Source: an uncultured Bacteroidales bacterium
GTDB lineage: Bacteria; Bacteroidota; Bacteroidia; Bacteroidales; Muribaculaceae
Direction: 5' to 3'
Length of the DNA: 17,716 nucleotides
Assembly (NCBI GenBank): GCA_905210435.1
Contig: CAJLWO010000058.1
Coordinates: 1 to 17,716 of the forward strand
Positions within the stretch are counted from its first letter, which is position 1; each line of letters starts with the position of its first letter. Positions 1-6,981 of this stretch are shown here, piece by piece. A model generated the notes under the pieces. The model saw only the letters and a program-made list of their open reading frames with translations. It did not search any database and was not told where the DNA came from. Position numbers and translations under genes: made by a program.

Positions 1-72
1 TTTGTTGCTCAGGTACTTAAAAAGTTATATTTGTAATAGTGTTGCGGAATTAAGGCATATTAAAAATTGTTG

Positions 73-80
73 TATATTTG
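73..80 (+). promoter_or_regulatory. -7 box of the sigma-factor promoter
   Basis: TATATTTG fits the Bacteroidota -7 consensus TAnnTTTG and lies 64 bp before the ATG of the sigma factor. No convincing TTTG -33 element stands at the usual 19-21 bp upstream, so the promoter may be weak or need an activator. Confidence 0.5.
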
Positions 81-84
81 CAAC

Positions 85-97
85 GTGAATGATTCAC
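85..97. promoter_or_regulatory. 13-bp palindrome just downstream of the -7 box, possible operator
   Basis: GTGAAT-G-ATTCAC is a perfect palindrome with one central base. It starts five bases after the -7 box, where the transcription start should fall, and the sequence CAACG occurs at both edges (81-85 and 97-101). The position suits a repressor site or a 5'-end hairpin, but its function is inferred from position only. Confidence 0.3.
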
Positions 98-143
98 AAC
101 GCGACTATTTAATGATTTATTCCTAAAGTAAAAAACATCAATT

Positions 144-653
144 ATGAGCTCCAAGAATTTTCAAACCAAGCTTTTAGGTTTGCAAAGCAACCTATTGAAT
201 TTTGCTTACCTGCTGACATCCAACAGAGATGATGCTTACGACTTGCTGCAGGACACTACTCTCAAAGCGCTCGACAATGAGGACAAATATGTCGAGAACG
301 TAAATTTCAAAGGATGGGTGTTCACCATCATGCGTAACATATTTATCAACAATTACCGTAAATGTGTGCGCTCGGCAACAGTTATTGATCAGACTGAAGA
401 CCTTTACCATCTCAATCTTCCGCAGGAGTCGGGTTTCGAGACTCCCGAAGGTTCGGTGGCGGCTAAAGAGATCACTTCGGCTATCAATTCTTTCTCTGAC
501 GAATACCGTATACCTTTCTCGATGCATGTGGCCGGGTATAAGTACAATGAAATCGCCGAGAAAATGAATCTTCCTCTCGGCACCGTTAAAAGCCGCATCT
601 TCTTTGCACGCCAGCGTCTGCAGGAAATGCTTAAGGACTATAAGGCTCGTTAA
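144..653 (+). CDS. ECF-type RNA polymerase sigma factor
   Basis: This 169-residue protein has the two-domain layout of extracytoplasmic-function sigma factors. Region 2 covers about residues 12-78, with the core-binding part around DAYDLLQDTTLKAL (30-42) and the -10-recognition helix around FKGWVFTIMRNIF (55-67). Region 4 covers about 107-165, with a helix-turn-helix from YNEIAEKM through LGTVKSRIFFARQRL that would read the -35 element. A variable linker (about 79-106) separates them. Length is normal for the family. The start at 144 suits the candidate -7 box at 73-80. No anti-sigma factor lies next to it: the next gene downstream is rmuC on the opposite strand, so how it is controlled is not visible here. 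The family assignment is secure, but the regulon is unknown. Confidence 0.93.
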   Translation: MSSKNFQTKLLGLQSNLLNFAYLLTSNRDDAYDLLQDTTLKALDNEDKYVENVNFKGWVFTIMRNIFINNYRKCVRSATVIDQTEDLYHLNLPQESGFETPEGSVAAKEITSAINSFSDEYRIPFSMHVAGYKYNEIAEKMNLPLGTVKSRIFFARQRLQEMLKDYKAR

Positions 654-765
654 GGTCTTTTGTGACGGGTCTCGTACTCCTTCCAACCGCTTGATTTTTA
701 GCGCACGTCACAATCTGCACTCTAATTCTCTGAGTTGTAATTGAAAATAAAAGGGGCAAATCATG

Positions 766-802
766 AGTGTCGTTTCTCCCACAGTGTGGGAGAAACGACA
801 CT
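766..802 (+). terminator. Long perfect hairpin, probable terminator of the sigma-factor transcript
   Basis: The left arm AGTGTCGTTTCTCCCACA (766-783) is exactly complementary to the right arm TGTGGGAGAAACGACACT (785-802), an 18-bp stem around one central base. It is followed by GCTTTTAT, a short T tract. It lies 113 bp past the sigma-factor stop. Termination is the simplest reading, although the T run is short and the stem unusually long. Confidence 0.6.
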
Positions 803-891
803 GCTTTTATATATGCCGCTTTTGTATAAGCCTGCGACACAATGCAATGTGGATTCTTTGCAGTCAGAAATTAGGGTGCATGTCAATAAAA

Positions 892-945
892 AAACGGCAC
901 ATCCCGAAGTTGCAGTGAGCATTACGGTTGTTGTCGCTGCCGTTT
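892..945 (-). terminator. Candidate minus-strand terminator downstream of rmuC
   Basis: Read on the minus strand, AAACGGCA (945-938) pairs with TGCCGTTT (899-892), and the T run continues beyond the stem (TTTTTTTATT). The stem is short and the intervening 38 bases are long for a simple terminator, so the U-tract is the main support. It lies about 165 bp past the rmuC stop. Confidence 0.4.
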
Positions 946-1110
946 GACATGGCTGTCGGCGGTTAATCAATAATTATTAATTGTCAAGTAACTGTTTTAT
1001 GCTATCCGTTCCCATTATCCTGACAGTTACTTATGCACTGCAATTTCGGCTTGCGTCCAAAAATCCCCAATATCCATTTGATAAAATGCGGCTGATGTCA
1101 GGCTCTGAAA

Positions 1111-2478
1111 TTATTTGTCGGCCGGTGGAAGTGCTGACGGGGATGCGGATTCATCCGTGGTGTCGTTTTCTTTGTCGAGCGCTGTCATGGCGAGACGTTT
1201 GCTTGCTTTGGCTCCGAGTTTCCGCAGATTTTCGGCGCGTGTTATCAGATTGCCGGTGCCGCTGCGCAGTTTTTTTATGGCGCTGTCGTAGGCGTTTTGT
1301 GTCTGTTCGATGCCGCGTCCTATTTTACTCATGTCATCGACAAAGCCCACAAATTTATCGTACATCTTGCCGCTTTCGGTTGCAATTTCTATCACATTGC
1401 GTTTCATGTCGTCCTGACGCCACAGCTGCTCTATGAGGCGCACGGCCGATATGAGGTGGGTGGGGGATATGATGATGACGCGCCTGTCGTAGGCTTCCTG
1501 CCAAAGCATCGGGTCGAGATTCATGGCGGCGAGGTACGCTCCTTCGTTGGGTATGAACATCATCACGAAGTCTGTCGATTTGCTGCCTACGTAGTCCTGA
1601 TAATTTTTGGCTGCAAGCTCCTTGATATGGGCTTTGACGGAATTGAGATGCCTGTGGGCGTACTGCTCGGACTCGGCGGTGTCGGTGGCGTTTACCATAT
1701 TTATATATGCCGTGAGCGACACTTTCGAGTCGATGACTATGCATCGCCCGTCGGGGAAGTCGACTACCACGTCGGGACGCAGTCCGTGCCCCTGAGCGTC
1801 GCGCAGTGTGGTGCCGTTGTCGTCGGTAGTGAGCTGCACGTGGAAATGTATGTCGCGCTTCAGTCCCGATTTCTCGAGTATGGTTTCCAGTATCATCTCG
1901 CCCCAGTCGCCCTGCACCTTGCTGTTGCCGCGAAGCGCCTCGGCGAGGTCTTTCGCTTCCTTGCCGATGCTGCGGTTGAGTTCCATCATTTCACGCAGGC
2001 TTTGCTGGAGTGAGAATCGTTCGCGGGCCTCGTTGTTGTAGGTATCCTCCACTTTTTTGCGGAATGAATCGATATTCTCGCGCAGTGGGGTGAGTATGTC
2101 CTTGAGCTGCTGCTCGCTTTGCTGGCGCAGCCGGTCGGTGCTGTTTGACAGGACTTCATTGGCTATGAGTCTGAAATGTTTTTCGCTGTCGCTCAGCATA
2201 CGCTCGAACTCCTTGCCTGAGGCCGTCTCAGCCTGGCGGATGCGTTCTGCTGCGTCTTTCTCAATCTGGCGGATACGTTCGGCGGCGGAGTTTTCGGCAT
2301 GTGCTATGCGTTCGGCGGCCGAGGCTTCGGTGAGTGCGGCACGCTCGTTGGCGGCTTTTTCACGTTCGCTCAGGCTTGCGAGTTCGCTTTTCAGCGCTAT
2401 GTGCCGGTGTAGTGTGATTGCGGTTACAATAAGTGATGCCGCAAGCATCACGCTCAAAAAAATCAACGGAATTATCAT
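1111..2478 (-). CDS. rmuC: RmuC-family DNA recombination protein
   Basis: The 455-residue protein matches RmuC, which in other bacteria limits DNA inversions at short inverted repeats and is thought to be a membrane-anchored nuclease. An N-terminal membrane segment (about 1-22) is followed by a long coiled coil (about 30-165). The RmuC domain follows, with GDWGE at 190-194 and a PD-(D/E)XK-like core made of RPDVVVDFPDG (234-244) and IDSK (249-252). Later conserved stretches include the FIPNEGAY and SPTHLISAVRLIEQLWR regions. The C-terminal tail is polar. The coiled coil carries 11-residue repeats (see findings). It reads in the same direction as the upstream ion channel, 70 bp away, but seems to have its own -7 box in that gap. 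Length is ordinary for the family. Confidence 0.93.
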   Translation of the reverse strand: MIIPLIFLSVMLAASLIVTAITLHRHIALKSELASLSEREKAANERAALTEASAAERIAHAENSAAERIRQIEKDAAERIRQAETASGKEFERMLSDSEKHFRLIANEVLSNSTDRLRQQSEQQLKDILTPLRENIDSFRKKVEDTYNNEARERFSLQQSLREMMELNRSIGKEAKDLAEALRGNSKVQGDWGEMILETILEKSGLKRDIHFHVQLTTDDNGTTLRDAQGHGLRPDVVVDFPDGRCIVIDSKVSLTAYINMVNATDTAESEQYAHRHLNSVKAHIKELAAKNYQDYVGSKSTDFVMMFIPNEGAYLAAMNLDPMLWQEAYDRRVIIISPTHLISAVRLIEQLWRQDDMKRNVIEIATESGKMYDKFVGFVDDMSKIGRGIEQTQNAYDSAIKKLRSGTGNLITRAENLRKLGAKASKRLAMTALDKENDTTDESASPSALPPADK

Positions 2479-2502
2479 TGCTGTATTTGCGATTTATTTT
2501 TG

Positions 2503-2510
2503 CAAAGATA
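2503..2510 (-). promoter_or_regulatory. -7 box of the rmuC promoter
   Basis: On the minus strand this reads TATCTTTG, an exact TAnnTTTG match, 24 bp before the rmuC ATG and inside the 70-bp gap after the ion-channel gene. A TTTG -33 element is not clear. Confidence 0.45.
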
Positions 2511-2548
2511 GCAATTCCGCGTGAATTATTTTCTTTCGCTGACATGTT

Positions 2549-3340
2549 TCAGCCGTTGGCCGGGCCTGGAGATGCGGTTGTGCTTCCTTCGGCTGTCGGT
2601 GAGGGCGCCGAGGCGGCGGTATCTGAGGCGGCATCTCCGTCGTTGCGCGATTTGTTTATTTTCAAGACAGCATTCGTTATATAGACCGTGAATACGGGGA
2701 AAAGGGTTAGCCCTTCCACCGAGAGTACCACTCCGAGCACTTTGCCGGTAGGCGTGAGTGTGGGGATGTTGGTGCCGCATGTGGTCATTTCGAGGAATGC
2801 CCACCATAGTGAGGTCCAGAATGTGTCGACCCGGGGATTGACGTAATGCTCTTCGACGAAAAACATCATTGCCGCGAAATAGACGCTTACGGCCACCCAT
2901 GTGATGTATACCCACAGCATACTGAGCGACCGTCGCGATGTGAAGGTCTTGCTCACAAGCGCCAGCACGTATCCGGCCCTGAACAGCGGAACCAGTCTGA
3001 TTAGATACATGACGCGTGACGGAACGCTTATGCCGGCCCATTCCAATATGTTGAGATACGGGATGCTGACGATAATGAAGAGCAGGTGGGTACAGATATA
3101 TTTCCATTTGCGCGGACTCATGCTCCATTCCACGATGATGTCGAACAGAAAAAGAATGCATACCCAGAACTGAAAATGCATGTAGCGGCTGTCGGTGAGA
3201 AACGATTTATTCTCAAGTGTCTCTCGCGATACCCATATCACCATTGCTATGGCTGCTGCAAGCACCATCAGGTGAAGTGCGGTTTCGAAATATCTTGCCG
3301 CGCGCGGCATTTCGTGTATATTCTGTCTTATCCCTGCCAT
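2549..3340 (-). CDS. Six-TM voltage-gated-like ion channel with altered selectivity filter
   Basis: The 263-residue protein has the six-helix plan of voltage-gated cation channels: S1 about 21-37, S2 about 54-71, S3 about 82-100, S4 about 105-129 with spaced arginines (R109, R115, R121), S5 about 140-162, pore helix about 173-186 and S6 about 198-226. Potassium channels of this class normally carry TVGYGD after the pore helix; here the equivalent position reads TTCGTN (186-191). The fold is clear but potassium selectivity is uncertain. The C-terminus (about 231-263) is a low-complexity tail rich in Ala, Ser, Pro and Thr with no visible domain. It lies upstream of rmuC on the same strand and diverges from mltG across a 227-bp gap. 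It could be annotated as a potassium channel or generic ion transporter. Confidence 0.85.
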   Translation of the reverse strand: MAGIRQNIHEMPRAARYFETALHLMVLAAAIAMVIWVSRETLENKSFLTDSRYMHFQFWVCILFLFDIIVEWSMSPRKWKYICTHLLFIIVSIPYLNILEWAGISVPSRVMYLIRLVPLFRAGYVLALVSKTFTSRRSLSMLWVYITWVAVSVYFAAMMFFVEEHYVNPRVDTFWTSLWWAFLEMTTCGTNIPTLTPTGKVLGVVLSVEGLTLFPVFTVYITNAVLKINKSRNDGDAASDTAASAPSPTAEGSTTASPGPANG

Positions 3341-3450
3341 GTCTCTCTTTTATAATATTAACTCGTGAAGTGTGCTTAAAGTTTTGGCTGTAACAGTGGA
3401 ATAAAAATTTGCATTCCAGAAATGCTGTTCCCTGTATTTAACAGATATTT

Positions 3451-3483
3451 TTTAACGGTGTCTTAAAATAATTTGTAAATTTG
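3451..3483 (+). promoter_or_regulatory. mltG promoter
   Basis: TAAATTTG (3476-3483) is an exact match to the Bacteroidota -7 box. A weak -33 element TTTA stands at 3451-3454, 21 bp upstream. This promoter covers the TTG codon at 3481, which argues against translation starting there. Confidence 0.6.
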
Positions 3484-3567
3484 CAGATTAGATTGTCGGT
3501 TAAGGCTAAAGACTGCTGTTCCCTGGGCTTTCTTGCCTCTAACCGTTTTTATTATGAAAAGTCATTT

Positions 3568-4596
3568 ATGAACAGAAAAAGGAAAAAATGGCCCCGGATG
3601 GTTTTTATGACATTGCTTGTGGTCGCGATAATTTGTTGCATCGCCGGGGCTGTGCTTTACGATTATGCATTCAAACCATACGAAGGGGAACGTGTGCGCA
3701 TATATGTCGACGCCTCAAAAGGCGTGGTTGCGTTGCGTGATTCGCTTGTGGAACGACTCGGCGAAAGCTATGGAGGCCGGGTGTACGGAATATGGAACAA
3801 AATTTCCGACAGCTCGGAACTCAAGTCGGGCAGCTATGTCGTGGAGCCCGGAGAAAAAGCGTGGCGGCTTGCCGGACGCATCAAAAACCGTCGTCAGAAT
3901 CCGGTGAAGGTAAAATTCAACAATCTGCGCACAATGGGACAACTTACATCGCGCCTCGATGCACAATTGCTCGCCGACAGTGCGTCGCTCGCCGCGGCTA
4001 TCGATTCGTCGCTCTCGTCGCAGGGTGTGCTTCCGGCCAATTTCGCGGCACATTTTCTGCCCGACACATACGAGTTTTATTGGGATGAACCGGCAGCCAG
4101 CGTGATAGACAGAATTGTTGGCAACTATAACCGCTTCTGGAATGAAGGTCGTCTTTCCAAGGCACGTGAATTGCATCTTACACCGGAGGAAGTGTCCACT
4201 CTTGCATCCATCGTGGAGGAGGAGACCAACAAAGCCGATGAACGCCCTGTTGTGGCGAGGCTGTATCTCAACCGCCTTGCGTCGAATATGAAGCTGCAGG
4301 CCGACCCGACAGTGAAGTTCGCTTTGGGCGATTTCTCTCTCCGTCGCATACTCAACAAGCATCTCCGGATTAATTCCCCTTACAATACATATATGCATCA
4401 GGGGCTGCCCCCGGGTCCGATACGTATTCCCGAGGCCGCGACGCTCGATGCCGTACTTGACGCCCCGGCGCATAAATATATATACATGTGCGCCAAAGAG
4501 GATTTCTCGGGCTACCATAATTTTGCTGCCGACTATGCGTCGCATCAGGCCAACGCGAAAAAATATCAGGCCGCGCTTGACCGAAACGGATACTGA
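3568..4596 (+). CDS. mltG: Endolytic murein transglycosylase MltG (YceG-like)
   Basis: MltG cleaves nascent peptidoglycan strands and is anchored in the inner membrane facing the periplasm. The ATG at 3568 is chosen because the longer frame begins with a TTG inside the promoter at 3451-3483. From this start the protein has 342 residues, normal for the family. It has a basic N-terminus, a membrane helix at about 11-31, a LysM-like region at about 40-110 and the YceG catalytic domain after that. The catalytic signature IVEEET (215-220) supplies the glutamate (E217), in nearly the same place as in E. coli MltG. Further family motifs are NRL (235-237), DPTV (246-249) and GLPPGPI (279-285). The MFS gene follows 46 bp downstream and may be co-transcribed. 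Confidence 0.93.
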   Translation: MNRKRKKWPRMVFMTLLVVAIICCIAGAVLYDYAFKPYEGERVRIYVDASKGVVALRDSLVERLGESYGGRVYGIWNKISDSSELKSGSYVVEPGEKAWRLAGRIKNRRQNPVKVKFNNLRTMGQLTSRLDAQLLADSASLAAAIDSSLSSQGVLPANFAAHFLPDTYEFYWDEPAASVIDRIVGNYNRFWNEGRLSKARELHLTPEEVSTLASIVEEETNKADERPVVARLYLNRLASNMKLQADPTVKFALGDFSLRRILNKHLRINSPYNTYMHQGLPPGPIRIPEAATLDAVLDAPAHKYIYMCAKEDFSGYHNFAADYASHQANAKKYQAALDRNGY

Positions 4597-4642
4597 CTTG
4601 TGTCATGAGAACTGCTTAAAATCATAAAACCAATCATAAAAT

Positions 4643-6466
4643 ATGCAACAGAAAGTAACAAAACAATTGCTGAGTGACCGTCCCGCAGTGCGTTGGACGG
4701 CTCTCGTGCTTCTGGCTATGGCGATGTTCTTCGGCTACATGTTCATGGACGTGCTGTCGCCGCTGCAGACCGCCCTTCAGGACACCAAAGGCTGGGATCC
4801 CGAAACCTACGGACATTTCGCCGGTTCGGAAACGTTTCTCAACGTGTTCATTTTCTTCCTGATTTTTGCCGGAATTATTCTCGACAAAATGGGAGTGAGG
4901 TTCACCGCTATCCTGTCGGGTACGGTGATGCTCGTCGGAGCGTTCATCAATTATTTCGCGCTTACCGAAGCGTTTGAAGGCAGCGCTCTCGCCACATTCT
5001 TTGAAAACAATCTCAATCTTCCCGAAGCGTGGTGGAATGTCACTCCGTTCTTCAAGGGTATGCCTGCGTCAGCCAAGCTGTCGGCCATCGGTTTCATGAT
5101 ATTCGGCTGCGGTGTGGAGATGGCCGGTATCACCGTGTCGCGCGGTATCGTCAAATGGTTCGCCGGCAAAGAGATGGCATTGGCGATGGGTATCGAGATG
5201 GCGCTTGCACGTGTAGGCGTCGCCGCCGTGTTCATCATGTCGCCGTTGGTTTCGCGCCTGGGCGGTACGCTCAATGTGTCGCGCTCGGTCGGCTTTACCG
5301 TGATACTGCTCTGTATCGGACTCATCAGCTTCATTGCCTACTCAGTGATGGACAAGAAGCTCGAACGCCAGATTGGCAATAATGAAGAGAAGGACGACCC
5401 CTTCAAGATTTCCGACCTCAAGTATATTTTCAAATCGAAAGTATTCTGGATTGTGGCATTGCTTTGCGTGCTCTACTATTCGGCCATCTTCCCGTTCCAG
5501 AAATATGCCGCCAACATGCTTCAGTGCAACCTCGGCATCTCCGATGAGTCTGCCGCCGCTATTTTCACCGTGTTTCCTCTCGGAGCGGCCGCCATCACGC
5601 CGTTCCTCGGCCGTTATCTCGACAAGAAGGGTAAAGGCGCCACGATGCTTATATTCGGCGCATTGCTCATGATAGTTTGCCACCTGACATTCGCTCTCGG
5701 ACTGCCCGCACTGCGTGGCGGCGACCAGACTGCAGTGGCTGAAAACTCAATCGTATCGGGTAAGATAGTCGACACGGAACTCAATGCGGAAGGCAAGGAG
5801 GTTGCTATCAATGTAGTGTTCAGCCCGAAAAACTTTGCAAATCATGATGTCGCCGCCGCAATCGTAGGAAAGAGCGCCGGAGAGTCTGTAGTGTTCAATC
5901 CCCGCGCGGCCTTTACCGATATGTCGGTTGCCGACGCAACGGAACGCGCCGAGGCTGCCTCGCAGAAAATCTCCAACTTCCTCAAGGATAAGGATACAAG
6001 TTTCGACTTGAATCAGGCACGTGCCGTCGACCGTGATTTCACTCTCGTGGTGGAGAAAATACAGTCGCCGATGGGCATATTCGGTATCGTTGTCGCATTC
6101 CTCGCGATAGTATTGCTCGGCATCTCGTTCTCACTTGTGCCTGCATCGCTCTGGCCTTCGGTTCCTAAGCTTGTCGACGGCAAACTGCTCGGCTCGGCCT
6201 ACGCGGTAATATTCTGGATACAGAACATCGGTCTCTACGCCGTGCCTATGATTATCGGCGGAGTGCTTGCCTCGACCAATACCGATGTGTTCAACCCCCT
6301 GAGCTACAATTACACCGCACCGATGCTCATCTTTGCATCATTCGGCGTACTCGCCCTCATCTTCGGCCTCATCCTCAAAGCGCTCGACCGTAAAAACCAC
6401 TACGGCCTCGAAGCCCCCAACACCAAAGCCGACGACACTGCCGTCGAATTCGACGCAATGGAATAA
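4643..6466 (+). CDS. MFS transporter with a periplasmic insertion domain
   Basis: The 607-residue protein has about twelve membrane helices (roughly 19-38, 64-80, 86-105, 147-167, 187-204, 217-234, 264-285, 303-322, 333-352, 476-500, 515-542, 560-580). The MFS motif-A-like loop between TM2 and TM3 contains GIILDKMGVRF (77-87), and its echo in the second half, GRYLDKKGKG, spans 323-332. Two long extracytoplasmic loops stand out: residues 106-146 and a 120-residue soluble insertion at about 355-475 between TM9 and TM10. The insertion makes this protein longer than a standard MFS carrier of 400-450 residues. No substrate can be read from the sequence. It follows mltG by 46 bp and ends at a strong bidirectional terminator. 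Confidence 0.85.
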   Translation: MQQKVTKQLLSDRPAVRWTALVLLAMAMFFGYMFMDVLSPLQTALQDTKGWDPETYGHFAGSETFLNVFIFFLIFAGIILDKMGVRFTAILSGTVMLVGAFINYFALTEAFEGSALATFFENNLNLPEAWWNVTPFFKGMPASAKLSAIGFMIFGCGVEMAGITVSRGIVKWFAGKEMALAMGIEMALARVGVAAVFIMSPLVSRLGGTLNVSRSVGFTVILLCIGLISFIAYSVMDKKLERQIGNNEEKDDPFKISDLKYIFKSKVFWIVALLCVLYYSAIFPFQKYAANMLQCNLGISDESAAAIFTVFPLGAAAITPFLGRYLDKKGKGATMLIFGALLMIVCHLTFALGLPALRGGDQTAVAENSIVSGKIVDTELNAEGKEVAINVVFSPKNFANHDVAAAIVGKSAGESVVFNPRAAFTDMSVADATERAEAASQKISNFLKDKDTSFDLNQARAVDRDFTLVVEKIQSPMGIFGIVVAFLAIVLLGISFSLVPASLWPSVPKLVDGKLLGSAYAVIFWIQNIGLYAVPMIIGGVLASTNTDVFNPLSYNYTAPMLIFASFGVLALIFGLILKALDRKNHYGLEAPNTKADDTAVEFDAME

Positions 6467-6482
6467 AAGGTTTAATAGCTCA

Positions 6483-6533
6483 CACAAAAACAGGAAGCAT
6501 CGGCATTCACAGCCGGTGCTTCCTGTTTTTGTG
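6483..6533. terminator. Bidirectional terminator between the MFS and MerR genes
   Basis: CACAAAAACAGGAAGCA (6483-6499) is exactly complementary to TGCTTCCTGTTTTTGTG (6517-6533). The stem continues with a T-G wobble pair and CGGC/GCCG around a 7-base loop. A-rich and T-rich sides flank a GC core, so it should work for both converging transcripts. Confidence 0.85.
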
Positions 6534-6584
6534 AATATCATGAGTGCCGGTTGGCTATATAGCTATTTTAGTTGCTTTAGTTTA

Positions 6585-6938
6585 TTACGGTTGCGGTTTG
6601 GTCGGGTGGCGGGAGTTGAGGGCGTCGAGCATGGTTTTCAGTTTGAGGCGGATTTGTTTGAGTTGCTCGAGGGCTTCCACTTTGCGGGATATGCCGGAGT
6701 GGTTGTGGCGTATCTGTTGCTCGGCGGCTTCGAGTTTCATCCCTTTTTCTTTTACGAGGAAAGCTACGAGACGTATTTTTTCAATGTCGGAAGGTGTGTA
6801 AAAGCGTGTTCCGCTCTCGTTGCGGTGTGGTTTTATGATAGTAAATTTATGCTCCCAGAATCGCAGGGTGGAGGCGGGGAGACCTATCATCTCCGCGACT
6901 TCTCTTATCTTGTAATATTTTTTGGAAAAATTATCCAT
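6585..6938 (-). CDS. MerR-family transcriptional regulator
   Basis: This 117-residue protein has the MerR DNA-binding domain at its N-terminus: KIREVAEMIGLPASTLRFWE (10-29) is the helix-turn-helix, followed by the wing around residues 38-48 and the second helical pair (IEKIRLVAFLVKEKGMKLEAA, about 52-72). The rest (about 80-105) is a probable dimerising coiled coil. There is no C-terminal effector domain and no cysteine set for metal sensing, so its ligand is unknown. It lies 43 bp downstream of the M23 peptidase on the same strand, so the two are probably co-transcribed, and it ends before the shared terminator at 6483-6533. The family is sure, the target genes are not. Confidence 0.9.
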   Translation of the reverse strand: MDNFSKKYYKIREVAEMIGLPASTLRFWEHKFTIIKPHRNESGTRFYTPSDIEKIRLVAFLVKEKGMKLEAAEQQIRHNHSGISRKVEALEQLKQIRLKLKTMLDALNSRHPTKPQP

Positions 6939-6981
6939 TACCGGGTGTAGCTTTTAAAGAAAATCTTTCAGTCGGGATTAT

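Larger units (their letters stand above)
654..1110. other. 457-bp intergenic stretch between convergent genes
   Basis: No convincing gene is seen. It holds the long perfect hairpin at 766-802, a candidate minus-strand terminator at 892-945, and a 10-bp inverted repeat AAGTAACTGT (986-995) with ACAGTTACTT (1023-1032) whose role is unknown. Short open frames here have no recognisable domain or upstream promoter and look like chance. Confidence 0.6.

Noticed and set aside
741..947. 68-codon plus-strand frame in the intergenic stretch
   Set aside because: It runs across the long hairpin and the candidate minus-strand terminator, has no domain, and lacks a promoter.
981..1436. 151-codon plus-strand frame
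   Set aside because: Its last three quarters is antisense to the end of rmuC, and the translation is rich in Cys and Arg with no recognisable family.
1297..2013. 238-codon plus-strand frame inside rmuC
   Set aside because: It is the antisense shadow of the RmuC catalytic domain, which is unmistakable on the other strand.
3715..4545. 276-codon minus-strand frame inside mltG
   Set aside because: It is antisense to the MltG domain with its IVEEET and GLPPGPI motifs and has no family resemblance of its own.
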